This document shows, piece by piece, positions 50,067 through 62,750 of a DNA stretch of 64,000 nt. Location: contig NC_045145.1 in the NCBI RefSeq assembly GCF_008831285.2, positions 18,226,802 through 18,290,801 on the forward strand. The letters are read 5' to 3'. The stretch is from Nymphaea colorata (lineage: Eukaryota > Streptophyta > Magnoliopsida > Nymphaeales > Nymphaeaceae). How positions within the stretch are numbered: position 1 is the first letter of the stretch; every line of letters begins with the position of its first letter. Below the pieces are notes generated by a model, which saw nothing but the letters and a program-made list of their open reading frames with translations, was not told the origin of the DNA and searched no databases. The position numbers and the translations under genes were made by a program.

Positions 50067-52031
50067 ATGAAAATGGATGTGGGGACGGGCTCACCCCAAC
50101 CAGCGAAGGACCCAAGCTGGTTCCTCTACACTCTCTCCGCCATGCTCGGCTCCAAGACCTTTGGGGTTTGTGACGGCTGGGGTCTACTATCGTTGGCAGC
50201 TGCCTTTCTCGCTAGCTTTGTCCTGTCCTGGTGGTTCACCTCCGGCGGCATCGCCTGGAGAAACGGACGCAACTCGCGCGGGTTGGTCCCCATCCCCGGG
50301 CCGAGGGGACTGCCTATGATTGGCAGCCTCCACGCCCTAAGCGTCGGCCTGGCTCATCGTACCCTCCGCGCCATGGTCGACGGGCTCGGCGCCAAGCAGC
50401 TCATGGCCTTCAGCCTCGGCTCCACGCCTGCCGTCGTGGCCTCCGAGCCGCAGACTGCCAGGGAGATTCTCACCTCCCCTCACTTCGCAGACCGCCCTAT
50501 CAAGCTGTCGGCTCGACAGCTGATGTTCGAGCGAGCCATGGGATTCGCCCCCAGCGGCTCCTACTGGAAGCTCCTTCGCAGGATAGCGGCGTCCCACCTG
50601 TTCGCTCCCAGGCGCATTGCGGCCCACGAGCCTGGCCGTCAGGCCGATGCCGCCATCATGCTTCGCGCCATCGCGGCCGAGCAGCGGGCCGACGGCATCG
50701 TGTCTCTCCGGCGCCACCTCCAGCTTGCTGCTCTCAACAACATCATGGGCAGCGTCTTCGGTCGGCGGTACGAAGTGTCGGCATCGTCGGAAGACCGCGA
50801 AGTGACGGAGCTGAGGGAAATGGTGCGCGAGGGATTCGATCTGCTCGGGGCTTTCAACTGGTCCGACTTTCTGCCGTGGCTCGGCTTCATCTGCGACCCG
50901 CACGGCATCCGCGCTCGCTGCGCTGCCTTGGTCCCTCGAGTCCGAGCCTTCGTGAGCGGCGTCATTTGCGAACACAAGATGAAAAGAAGCTCCAGTTCTA
51001 GCTTAGGGGATGCCGCTGACTTCGTGGACGTTCTGCTCACTCTGGAAGGGGAGGAGAAGCTTCAGGAGGATGACATGATCGCGGTGCTATGGGTATTTCC
51101 TCTTTCCTCGTTGCCTCTGTTTTTTTTTCTCTCTTCGGTAATCGCTTCACTAGTTTGTCGGTAGAACTCGACTACTGTAGAGAAGTGTACTGAGGGAGCT
51201 CTGACTGTCGTATGTTCGTAGCTTCTCTCTCTCTTTTTTCCTTATAACATATATGCCTGTATGGGCTTATTGAAGTCTCGGTAATGAATAAATTACTTCT
51301 AATTTTCTTGATGCTTGTATCTAGTCACCAATGGTGCTACTATGTACGCTCTGGAGTGATGTAGAATATCTTGCTTAACCTCTCTTCTCACATGTAATTT
51401 GCAGGAAATGATTTTCCGGGGAACTGACACCACGGCCCTGCTGACCGAGTGGGTGATGGCGGAGCTTGTGCTTAACCCGCATATTCAGGAGAAGCTTCAG
51501 AGGGAGTTGGACGAGGTGGTTGGGAAGGAGAGAAGCGTGGAGGACGCGGACGTCGCCAAGCTGCCCTACCTGCAGGCGGTGGTGAAGGAAACGCTGAGGG
51601 TGCACCCACCCGGCCCTCTGCTATCGTGGGCAAGGCTGTCGACGAGCGACGTGCAGCTGAGCAACGGGATGGTGGTGCCGGCGGGAACGACGGCCATGGT
51701 GAACATGTGGGCCATCACGCACGACGGCAGCGTGTGGGAGGACGCTGGGAAGTTCAGGCCAGAGAGGTTCGTGGAGAGGGAAGGAGGGGAGTGCGTGGAC
51801 GTGAGGGGGAACGACCTGAGGCTGGCGCCGTTCGGTGCGGGCAGGCGGGTGTGCCCGGGCAAGAACCTGGGCCTGGTCACCGTCAGCTTGTGGGTGGCCA
51901 AGCTGGTGCACCACTTCAGCTGGGCGCAGGCGCCGGGCAAGGCGGTGGACCTCAGCGAGGTGCTCAAGTTGGCCTGTGAGATGAAACATCCTCTGTGTGC
52001 TGTGGCGGTGCCTCGGGGCGTGGCTCTCTAG
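50067..52031 (+). CDS. CYP78A: Cytochrome P450, CYP78A subfamily, two exons
   Basis: ER-anchored monooxygenase of 550 aa. Exons 50067-51092 and 51405-52031 are split by one phase-0 GT-AG intron, the position usual for CYP78A. Residues 38-58 form the N-terminal membrane anchor, followed by the proline hinge PIPGPRGLP (75-83). Other blocks: [13 protein letters not shown] and the [14 protein letters not shown] stretch typical of CYP78A, the I-helix FRGTDTT (346-352), ETLR of the K-helix (404-407), PERF (461-464), and the heme loop [10 protein letters not shown] with the heme ligand Cys492. All catalytic blocks are intact. CYP78A members such as KLUH and PLASTOCHRON1 control organ size and leaf initiation, and their native substrates are largely unknown. 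GC-rich coding sequence. A second in-frame ATG at 50073 is an alternative start. No neighbouring gene is functionally linked. Confidence 0.95.
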
Positions 52032-53090
52032 AAAGGTTGCTGTCCTTTCGGTTTCTTACAGAAGGGGTTTCTGTCTATGTTTACTAAGGACGGGTGTGCT
52101 GCGGAATAATATTAACGAAGTATGGTCCCTAGAGTTTTGACAAGTTTTTTCTAGGGGTCAGCTCTGATCATATATTATATTATAATATTATTTTAGATGT
52201 GGGTTTTGTTAGGTTTGAGGAAGTGTGTGCCCCTCCTGCCTGGTGTGAATGTGTTACATAGCCGTCTTTCCTATGTGGTCTCTGTAAGCAACTGCTCTAA
52301 ATGGAATACTTCGTTTGTTGAAACTGTTTCTCTCGCTCTCTCACCCTCTTTCACACTTTCTCTTTTCTGATCATTTTAACCACTTTTACTATTCGGGTGA
52401 TGGTACAGCCTTCGACTATTTTTCATCTTTATTGATGGAGAGTCACAATTGCATGTCACATTTTCATATTTTGAAAATGGTACAACAGTGTGTGCCGTAA
52501 TTCTTGTGCATCATTCCCCAGGCCCTCCAGATCCCAAGAAAACGAAGGACAGGGAACGTGACTAAATATCACCAAAACTGGTTCTTCTAGCGCAGTGTTT
52601 TGAAAACTTGATTCGTAGCTCAAAGCCTCCATTGATGTCCCCAAGAATCTGATCTGCCAAAGTCTTCATGGAGTTGCAGTCGTGTTATTGCCGGCTCGGC
52701 TCCATACCAGATAGAAGAGAACAAAAGACAAGACCTCCATTCAGATTTTTAAAAGTTTTACATAATATAATGTAAAAGTTTTAGTTTAAATTCTGTTCTT
52801 GTTAAAAATTTTAGAGTTGATTTCGCCGTTATTCTTTAAAAATGATTTTTAAAGTGGCGCCTTTTGCAAATTTTCACATGGCACTTGAAACTATTTAAAT
52901 ATATTAATAAACGTAAAGAAATCTCAAGGAGATAGTGTGGGCAAAAGCCCATACCAGCTCGGAGATAGTGTGGGCAAAAGCCCATACCAGCTCACATGCG
53001 GCGGGGCTCCACCTCTTGGCCACAACAATTGGGTAACAAGATTTTCTCCTACTTCCGGCCGTCGACACCCAAAACCCTAACCACCGCCTC
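52032..53090. other. P450 downstream region
   Basis: Probable 3' UTR (first 150-250 bases, AATAATATTA near 52106 could help polyadenylation), then gene-free sequence. Confidence 0.45.
52928..52993. repeat. Perfect 33-bp tandem duplication
   Basis: Two identical adjacent 33-bp units (52928-52960, 52961-52993), each starting GGAGATAGTGTGGGC. No divergence, so recent. Confidence 0.95.
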
Positions 53091-53103
53091 TGTATTATCA
53101 ACG

Positions 53104-53750
53104 ATGCCCGACCAGCTGTTGTTGCTCACAGTTGGTTGGCCGCACCAGCAGCACGGCCACAACCACAACCACAACCACAGGCAAGTCGGTACCCATCCGG
53201 ATTTGGGGTCCTGTTTCTGCTGTCGCACGAGCCATGTGTGGGTCCCGCCGCTGCGAAGTCTACAGGGTCGGAACCCTGTTGGACGAGACATCTGTTCATC
53301 TTCTACCTCCAGAATCGTACCAGAGCTCCTGTAGCTGCACACCGATGGATACCTTTACCGCTTTACAGAGAGGGGAGCCGTCAATCATAAATTCCAAACC
53401 TCAGCGGTGCACCCCTTACGGTAAGGACATAATGACGAAATAATGTGGAAATAATAGGCGTGGTGATATGGGCAAAGAACCAGGCGGGGGCTGCGGGCAG
53501 TGGCAGATGGCTCACTGACGCGTCGAATTGCAGCAGTAACGCACCGCCGGCTGCCAGCACTCGCCGCCCGCCGCCGCGCCAGCTACCGCCTACTACTAGG
53601 TCATTACTGTACGTAAGGCAGGCTATGAGCAAGGGAAGCGGAAGGTCTGTGCGGCTGTGGCGCGAGTCAGGAGCTACCAGGCACGTATCTCTTTGCTCGA
53701 TGCTTCGGCAAATAATTTGCCAAGATTTTGCGGCCAACCACAATTAATAA
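53104..53750. other. GC-richer island with unrecognised frames
   Basis: A 650-bp block with clearly higher GC than its surroundings. Frame 53104-53334 (+, starting MPDQLLLLTVGWPHQQ) contains a short His-Asn repeat made by CCACAA units at 53157-53179. Frames 53445-53747 (+) and 53381-53743 (-) cover the rest. No domain is recognised and no splice structure is obvious. It could be a gene fragment captured by a transposon, an RNA gene, or chance. Confidence 0.2.
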
Positions 53751-56700
53751 TACTGAGCAAGGAGATGTGACACGCGGATGTTGGCCTTACTGTACATAAA
53801 AGAAGCGGGTTTCTATTGCAAATTATGGCTTTGTGTCTACCATAAACATGCAATTTTGTGACAGTATATACAATCTACGACCCTTTTCTGGTTGTGTTTC
53901 GATTACACCCTCAAAGAATGTTGTGAGAATCAAGTGTTATACATTATTCTTTAACCAGTTTTTGAGTTCTGGTTTTATATTTAAACGAATATTTTTTTTG
54001 TCAAAAACATGAAGATTCAGGCTCTTCGCTTCTTTGTGAAAACCGGAATTTTCAGATGCGCATTTACAGATTGATCACCCGTGAGTGTTAGTTGCTTCTT
54101 TGATCGATCTTGTGACAGGAGTTCTATAATTTTTTACTGCATTCGCGCTCCAAATTAACCAACCACTTTCTTGCCCTTCCTCTCACATGGTTACCTTTTA
54201 TGACATTTTCACCTGCCGCCTACCCAACGCTCGGTTAAGAATCCAATATTCCTTTGAACTTTTCTTGATATTGTGTGGGTCTTCCATGTTTGTGACGGTT
54301 ACCTGCTGAAAACCAAAAGGCTGTGACCGATGGTCTACTTTTGTATGTTTAACTTACTGAACCATGCATGGTACAGAGAGAGTAAAAAGTTGGGCTTACC
54401 AAAAATTCACTCTACCATCGGAAAATTCAAAATTTACAACTGGAGGACCAGACGGCGGGACGACAGGGAGCCCTTTACCCGATGAGTGAAAGTAAAAAAC
54501 AAACAACCGAAAACATGAAGATATGGTTTTTGAAGGACTACCAGGTTAATATTTAATCCATTATAATGGGCGAGTGAGAAAAAAAATAAGAAAAAAGCCG
54601 TATGGTATTTTTATTATATGGCACTAATTTACTTCTTTTTCTTCCTATTTTCTTCTCTCTTGGAAGTAACCTGGGTGACTTTGGATGGCAGTCACCATTC
54701 ACTCACCTACCTCCAGTTTTACTTAGATATACTGCATGGGAAGGTCGTGATTGCACGGAGTTGAAAATAGTTAGATGGTTTTAGCTCTTATATTCATATA
54801 GGAATTCAAACCTCCATCCAATCACAGCTTACGGATAAGACAGATGTAATTAAACACACTGCATTGGGTAACATGCTGTGAAAGGTTAGAGGAATTTTTT
54901 AGTAGATTTGATAGAAAAATCCACGAGGTTTTATATATATGTATATAGCGTAGGTGTTAAATTTAGTGCAGACGTATAATAAGAGGGGGGGAAAAAAGAG
55001 TGAGGGAGACGGTATGTTCCTCCTTAACTCGTGAATTAAGTCGTTCAAAGGTCAACTATGTTGTGAAGGCGGGCGGACAGCCACCGGGACGCCATGCATA
55101 CAGAGGGGCCCCTCAAAGAAACGATTATATTTTTATTTGTTCCTTAAGCACTAAGGACGATGAAGTATATATGTTACGCACAAAGTAATCTTTCAAACAA
55201 TTTGGTTAATAATCTTCGGAAAAATCATTAGGAAAAGCACGGCGTAAATCTGATTTTTAAAAGAGTTTTAGGACTAATAGTCCTACTTTTTACTCAACCA
55301 TAAACTTCAATTTTGATACATAGGTTGTTACTTTCCTAACATGATATTTTCTTAGTCTTTATAAGATTCTCTGTTTGCCGATAGAGAGTCCACGTAATGT
55401 TGGTTCAGGGTACTTTTTTTTATCAATGATTCATTATATTTTTGGTTACGGATTTTTAACTTTTAATCATTCGATAACATTCAGAACACGACAGCAAGCA
55501 ACTCTCTTGTATATAAAAAAAAAGGTCAATTTTTTCTACATAAAATACTAAAATAATGGAAAATTGAAACCTATCAGCTTAGTAGATGTTGCTGGTGACT
55601 AAAATCTTAAAATCTACCCAAAAAGAACATTAGAAACATTAAATATAGCATTCAAAACATGATAAGCCATCCTTGATGTTCGTGTACCAAAAGACTAATT
55701 ATTTAGCCATCCAGCACTCCTCATGTAACAACTGTATAATGTGTATATCTTAGCTTACTGAGGAGGTGATCAGTGAGTACTGTACTACTGTATCGGAGGA
55801 GAGAAATTTTAAAAAATCTGGCTTCTCAAATTTGATAGCAGTCAGGAGTTTCGAGTTCCTTTAAGCATTTCCAAAAAAGTTCTACAACCCAAATGGGAGG
55901 GGATCCGTTAAAGAAATGTCGAAGTAAAATATTTTATTGAATAAGTTTTAACATTAAACATCAAACTTCCAACGTAATCCGATTGATATATCAAATTTCT
56001 ACAATATTTGACACATACTTTGCTTAGAAACCCTTTCTTCCTCATTCAATGCAGTCTTCATTTATCCTCCATTATTGAATTGCATTGCCGTTGAATGCTT
56101 AGGCTCTGTGCTGTGGATTCTAAAAACTGAAAAGGGAAAAACACTGTGCCGCACAAAACAAGAAAGAAGAACGAATAGGGCAAAAGCGGGAAAAAAAGGA
56201 AGATTCGGAAGACCAACATCCGGCAGCAACCTGTGAGTCGTGATCAGGTAGCCAGCCAGGTGCACAGGACGGCGACGGGGAGTGGTGTGACCGATTCTGA
56301 TATCGACGGCCATCGACCATGATTCTCAGCCCATGCGGGACGACCGACTAGCCTGTTGCCCCTACGTCGATGTGATAGCACTCATTATATAGGAGGAGTT
56401 GTACGCACTCGAGGCAAAGGCCCTGCAGCCCACATGCCCACTCGTACTGCCTCGCCTTCTCAGAGATGACATATCTTCTCCAGCTTTCCTAAGTAGTAAA
56501 TCCTGAAACCAAGATCTTACGACTGGGATTCCTAAAACCTAGAAATAGATCGTGATAAGAAACACGAAGTTGGTGATCTTCGTAGCTTTCGGGCGCAGCC
56601 CCACATGCAGATATTGGGAACTCGGGAGCAGCACGGTCTGACAGGGGCCCCGGACTGGCGTATAACTGATCCGTCTGGGTCTCAAAAGCCCGATCTAGCC

Positions 56701-59120
56701 GCTGGCTCGTACGGTTCAGCTAACAATTTCTGAGGTGCCATGCAGTCTCCTCCTCGAGAAGAGAGATGGTGCAAGCGGTGCAGAGAGCGTGACTAAATGT
56801 CGGTTTGAACAATGGAGTTTGCTGCCTAAGCGTTAGCTAGGTTCCTCGTAACGAGCATCGATCAGTCAATGACTCCCCACTTCTTCCTCCTCCACAATTC
56901 TATTACTGGGAACAAAATTAGGTACTCTGGATAAAAAAAATTCTTCACATATCATGATATATGAACAGGAGAAGAAGAGCAGAGGGACTGTAGAATAATT
57001 TGGAAAGCACCTCTCTCTCTCTCTCCGGTTATCTTTTTCTTTGAGTTGGAGGGCGGAGAGAGGGGAGGGCCCTGTTGATGATAGCACCGAATCCGGCAGG
57101 TGGGTACGGGTAGATCCGAGAGTGCAGAGACTGAGGGGGAAAAGCGAGGGGATGGGTGGAGGGACAACTTGGGTGTCAGTCTTGTCAACTCATCGTTGAC
57201 CCATCTGTCTCCTTTCTCTTTTCTCTTCTTCTCTTTATTCTCTCTCTCTCTGCTAACCTACTGCTCCTGCGTGAGCGCCGGCCCCTCTTTGTCACCTCCT
57301 TTCAATTGCCCAAATCCCCTTTCCTTCCCTCTTCTCAGTGTCTGTGATCATCGTCGTCCCGTCTCTGTTAAGATACGAATTACTTTTTCAAACTTCTCTC
57401 ATTTATGTCAATATCTACCGATGACAACATACCCTCATCCTGGTTTGGTACTTCCAAATTCATCTTCCACGGCCTGGTAAAAAGTCTCATGAGATTGATC
57501 CGAAAAACCCGTGTTTCAAGCAATTAATCTTAGATATGTTCATCAGGGAACGCTATTGAATGTTATAAGGTACAGAATACATTTATGATTGAGAACCTAT
57601 TGCAAATAATAACTACAATAGCTACAATTCCCAATCAAATCAAGCTGCACAGCAATGAATGAGTATATCAATGCATGTCCCGGTGAGTGCGGGGGCAGAG
57701 CCACGCGTCCAAGGAGGGGTGCCCCTTCCCCTGCGTTTTCAAAAGCATTCGGGGATTATGATATAAAAATTAATATGTAACCACGCCCGCGTGCCGTCTT
57801 CAGCAGATACTAATTTCTGCCTCGGCCGCTGCCAACTTCATTGATTGGATTCTAGTAGGAACTTCAGCAGAGTAGGCATGCATGTATGTTGACATATGAG
57901 CGAAGACAGAGCAAGAAAGGTAATTCACAAAGGAATAAAAACATTCTTTGCACATAAGGTTTCAAGTAAAGGCAGCTTCCTCTACTCAATACACACCAAC
58001 CAGCTCTTTTTCATGACAAGGAAAGCCATCTCGCTTGACCAACTTGTCAGACTCCCTTGGACCATACCTGTTTGCAATGCCCTATTCTGGCTGTTGCTCA
58101 GCACGTGTGCGCGTGCCCCACTAAACAAAGTAATTGATCTATGCATATAAAATTAACTTGGACTGTGCATCCTCGAAGCTAGTTTGGCTTCTTGCACTTA
58201 AGATAATCTCCTTGAGAATGTAAAACTCTCAATTGGGATCAAGAAAGTTAGAAAATTTCAATTTATCAAGCACAAGTAGTCTCTATCACATAAAAAGCAG
58301 CGATGATTTCTTGTAGTCCAGATTCTAGGAAGGTAATATTGCTATGACGTGAACTACTATTGGAGTTTAAAGACATTACTTAAGTGCAATAATGGGTCAC
58401 TTTTCATGTACGTTCATTACATCGGCATGCTCATGGATCCACAAATTATTGCATCTCCAAACAGAAGCACCAGAGGAACTTGAACTTCGGGTACTCCTTG
58501 GGCCAATATTCAAGGTTGGAGAATAGTACTTTAATTAGTTTTCTACATGTAAATCGTACTGTTTCCTCTTTAACTTTGCCTGCCATTAATCAACTTGTGT
58601 TTTGGAAAAGCAAAAAACGCAAAGACTTGTTTAGCAATGCACTTATCTCCTTCCATTTAAAAAAGACTGACAAGCTTCCTGCCTCCATGAGGGCAGACAT
58701 CTTGCCAAACAAGTCAAGGAAAAGAAGTATGAAACCGAGTTTCGTGTTCGTCGGTTCTCCATTAAACAATTCGAGGGAGACCATTTATTTCTTACCTTCT
58801 CTTGGGATCCAGCTTCCAATTAAGCCAAGTTTAGAATATGTGGCTCAGAATCATGGGTTTTCCTTTCCTTGTCAAAGAGGTTGACGCACACGCAGAAAAC
58901 TAAACCAGTTTTCAGTATATTTTATCTCCAGCAATCACATGTTGCTGAATCAACCCTACCAGTTTACTGAACGGGCATAAAGGATTAGTCAATTATCTGA
59001 AAGAAATACACAAGGAAGCTGCATACAAAGCCATTTGTCGCATATATCGAATCGTTTTTGCAAACACATACAATTTGACACAAATCCAGTCTTCCTTTCT
59101 GGTTGTTTCTTTAATTAAGT
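53751..59120. other. Gene-poor region left of the Copia element
   Basis: No gene supported. 56200-56860 is GC-richer, with a - strand reading that is protein-like but interrupted. 57100-57480 is CT-rich, with a 126-codon frame of low complexity. 57690-57780 has a degenerate GGGGGCAGAGCCACG similar to MITE termini. 58480-58884 is a 134-codon + strand frame with no recognisable domain. Confidence 0.4.
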
Positions 59121-62100
59121 TCCTCTGTTTTTCTATTGAGGATCACGATTCAACTGTTGAATGGGTCGCACTACATGAGTTGGGCGAGAGCTGCTTGCCT
59201 CTTCCTCACCGGCAAATCTAAATTTGGTGGAGCCATCAAATTTAGTGATTTCATTGACCCGAAGTATGATGAGTGGGTTTCAGCCAACAATCAAGCTATG
59301 GGCTGGCTCACAAATTCTATGCAACCTGAAATCTTAAATGCCTACCTTTACTAACAGACAACTAAGGAGATTTGGGATTCTTTGAAGGAATGCCTCTGAA
59401 CTGCAGTAGGAGATACATAAGTAAGAAAGAGAAGATACAATCTTTAAAGTACTTGCAGGATTAGGCAATGACAATGAGAGTTTGAGAGACCAAATTTTGT
59501 TGTCTAAGCCGCTTCGTTCCTATGACGAAGTGTGTCATACCATTCAACGGGAAGATGCAAGACGAAGGGTGACGAAAGTTGAAAAAAAAATCCGTAGTGA
59601 AAAAGAAGAGCCAAAGAAAAATTTGTGTTTCAAACGCAAAGCATGCCAAAGCAATATGAAGGGGATCAAAGACAAAAATCGTCCAAGGTCAGCCATTACG
59701 AAAAATTGGGACATGTTCGCGACTAGTGTTGGGACATCATTGGGAGGCCCAACCATGACTACCGTGACAAGGCTCTCACCAAGAGCAATGACAAAGCCAA
59801 CCACGTCACCCAGGAAGAGCTAGAGAATTTTTTTTCAAAAATTTACCAAATCAAATCTCGTGACTTCGAGTACGTCTGAAGGTATGAATCATGCTTTACT
59901 TGCTAATGTTAATAATGTTCATTGGGTAGTAGACTTCGAGGCAACGGATCATATGACCGGGACTCCCAATCAGTTGAATAATCTAAACCAAGTTGATCGT
60001 AGAAGTGTTTATACAACTGATGGATCCCCAATTGCTGTTAAGGATATTGGAAACAAACGTTTTATTGAAGGAGGACAAAGCTATGAAGTGTTGTATATTC
60101 CTAATCTCACTTCAACTTTGATGTCTGTCAATAAACTTGCAAAGAAATATAATTGTCTTGCTGTTTTCTCTAAAAAGAATGTGATTTTTCAGGAAGTGGG
60201 AACGATGAAGGGAATATGCACTTCACAACATCAATTCTAGTTTGTTTGCTGCTGCAGATAAGCCTTATAGACAATGGCATGCACGCCTGGGTCATGTGTC
60301 AAGAGAGTGGTAAGTAAAGTGTTACCGGATCTTCATTCAAACGACCACTCTTGTGACCCCAGTGAATTATCCAAGTCCAAGGCTGCCTTTTCCAAAGAAA
60401 CTCATTCAACTGATTTGTTTGTTTTAGTTCATTCTGATATATGGGACCAGCCCCATTTGAGTCTCATTATGGTTACAAATATTACGTCACTTTCATTAAA
60501 GATATGGCTAGAGTTACATGGCTTTATTTTTTGAAAAATAAAAGTGAGGTTGTTGTTGCTTTTGAAGATTTCTTTAATTATGTCTCTACCTAATTTAATG
60601 TGAAAACCAAGAGCCTTAGGTCTGACAATGGTGGAGAATATGTGAATAATTTTATGCATCATTTTATGAGAAAACATGAGATTTAGCCCTAAAACACGGG
60701 TAGAAACTCCCCAACAGAATGGAATCACCGAGCGAAGAAATAGACAACTTCTGAATGTGGAGCACTCAATTCTATTTTATATGAATATGCCTCTAAAGTT
60801 TCGGTCTGAAGCCACAGCCGCTGCGCACCACAGATCGTATACCAAGCTCTCGCATTGGAGACTAGGTACCTTTACAACTCTTATATAAGAAACTAGTGCA
60901 TATTAAACATAAGTATTTGGATGCAAACATTATGTATTGTTCATACCCCTTTTCGAAACAAGCTTGAAGCTAGAGCTCTTAAGTGCATTTTTCTTGGGTA
61001 CTCTAATGTCAAGAAAGGCTACAAATGCTACAACACTACTAACAAAAAAATTATTGTCGTGACGTTAAGTTCTTTGAAGATTAGCCTTTTTTTCCAAAAC
61101 AAGCACGGGGAGCTTTATCAAGAAAATCTGTCATGTCTTCTCCTAATCATGTAGGACTTATGTTACCGTTCAAACCAACCTTGAGAAACAAGCCCAACAA
61201 GCTACTCGTCAAGTAAAAAAAAGGTGATTGGTTGTCGATGGGTCTATTGAGTAAAATAAAAAAAATGATGACAGCATAGAGAGAGATATAAAGCTTGTTT
61301 AGTGGCCAAGGGATACACAGAAAAGAAAGGAATTGATTATAATGAAATATCACTCCAATAAGTAAAATGAATGTCATTCGAGCTCTTCTTTCGATTGTTG
61401 CTAACAAAAAATGGACTCTTATGTAGTTAGATGTTAAAAATGTTTTCTTGCACATGGAATTGCAAGAAGAGATCTATATGGAGGCACCACAGGGAATTAA
61501 AATTGGGCATGGATATGGGTGCAAATTGAAAAAAAAAATCTTTATAAGCGCTAAAGCAATCTCCTTGAGCATGGTTCACAAATTTAAATGGCGCTCTTAT
61601 GAAGATTTGATTCAAGAGAAGCATGGCTGAATACACCATGTTGACCACAAGGCGAGGAACAAAAGACAATATTTGGCTTGTGTATGTAGCTGATTTTTTT
61701 TGTCTTTCTTGAAGAACCTTGATGTGACGAAGGGGGCGTCTTTAAAGGTCAGAACTGATTCTTCTTGAAAGGTCAAGACTCATTTGTATGTCATTATAAT
61801 AATAGCTGACAATGATATAGACTTCTTGAAAAAATAAAACATTATTTGCACAACCAATTTAAAATTAAGAAAAGCTTAGATTTTTTTTGGTATTGAAGTT
61901 GCTCACTCTATAAGGGAATTTTTCTCTGTCAACAAAAGTATGTTCCTGATCTTTTGAAAGAAACAAGGATGCTTGGAGCTAGGGTTGTTGAAACTCTTCT
62001 TGAAGTAAATTGCAAGCTGCTCAAAGATGAGGGTAAAGAGGTCAAACAAGAAAGGCATCAAAGGTTGGTGGATAAATTAATACTTTACATAATACGCCCA

Positions 62101-62750
62101 GATATTACTCATGCCGTGAGTCTAGTCAGTGAGTTTATGCACAAACCAAGAGAGAGACATTTGGAGGAGGTGTAAAAAATATTAAAATACTTAAAAGCAA
62201 GTCCTAGTAGAGTAATTTTGTTAAAGAGAAATCAATCTCTTGCTCTTCAAGGATATGCAAATGTTGATTGGGCTGAAGACCCTAATCAGAGAAGGTCTAC
62301 AACTAGTTTTTACACATTTGTAGGTAGTAATCTTGTCACATAGAAGAGGAAAAAGCAAAATGTTGTAGCTCGGTTTAGCACAGAAGCTGAATACAAAGCT
62401 ATAGTGACTTGTACTTGTGGAATCATCTGACTAAAAGGCTTTGTTGAAAGACATGAGAATCGACACCTCTTATCTTGTGGAACAGAACTGTAATAATATA
62501 GCAGATATTTATATAAGGGCTAATCTTGTGTATAATAAAAGAATTGAACATATAAAATAGACTGCCATTTTTTGAAAAAGAAAAAATCAAGTCGGAATAA
62601 TCAAAACTCTTCATGTAAAAAGCTAAGAGCAGCCTATTGATATTTTTACGAAGTTCTTAAGAAAAATCTCAAGCAAGTTGGGCTACTCACCAACTTGAGG
62701 GGAGAACTGTTGGACTATCGTAACTTGAGGAGAAACTGTTGGACTATCGT
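59121..62750 (+). mobile_element. Degraded Ty1/Copia retrotransposon, 5' truncated
   Basis: Domains appear in Copia order. Gag N-terminus at 59136-59354 (LLNGSHYMSWARAACLFLTGK); rest of gag with a frame-shifted zinc knuckle near 59700; protease at 59860-60240; the WHARLGHVS pre-integrase motif near 60277; integrase with HSDIW, DNGGEY near 60626 and PQQNG near 60710; reverse transcriptase from about 61289 (LVAKGYTEKKGIDYNE) and LDVKN near 61428; RNase H at 62220-62440 with GYANVDW and EAEYKA. Stops and frameshifts break every module. The protease active site reads DFE in place of DSG. Integrase before reverse transcriptase identifies Copia rather than Gypsy. No 5' LTR or primer-binding site was found. 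It is a dead copy. Confidence 0.9.
62692..62750 (+). repeat. Duplicated polypurine tract and 3' LTR start
   Basis: AACTTGAGG(GG)AGAA is the polypurine tract, directly followed by TGTTGGACTATCGT, which has the TG start expected of an LTR. The whole unit of about 30 bp occurs twice in tandem (about 62692-62721 and 62722-62750) with small differences. The right end of the LTR could not be located. Confidence 0.65.

Noticed and set aside
50231-51001. 256-codon + strand frame and a 212-codon - strand frame within the P450
   Set aside because: Both overlap CYP78A exon 1 in other frames. GC-rich exons produce long false frames.
51566-51989. Long - strand frames opposite P450 exon 2
   Set aside because: Shadows of the exon encoding the heme-binding loop.
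58480-58884. 134-codon + strand frame left of the Copia element
   Set aside because: No family recognised and AT-rich composition like the spacer. Not supported as a gene.
57500-59120. Search for a 5' LTR and primer-binding site of the Copia element
   Set aside because: No second copy of TGTTGGACTATCG and no tRNA-Met primer site found by eye upstream of gag.
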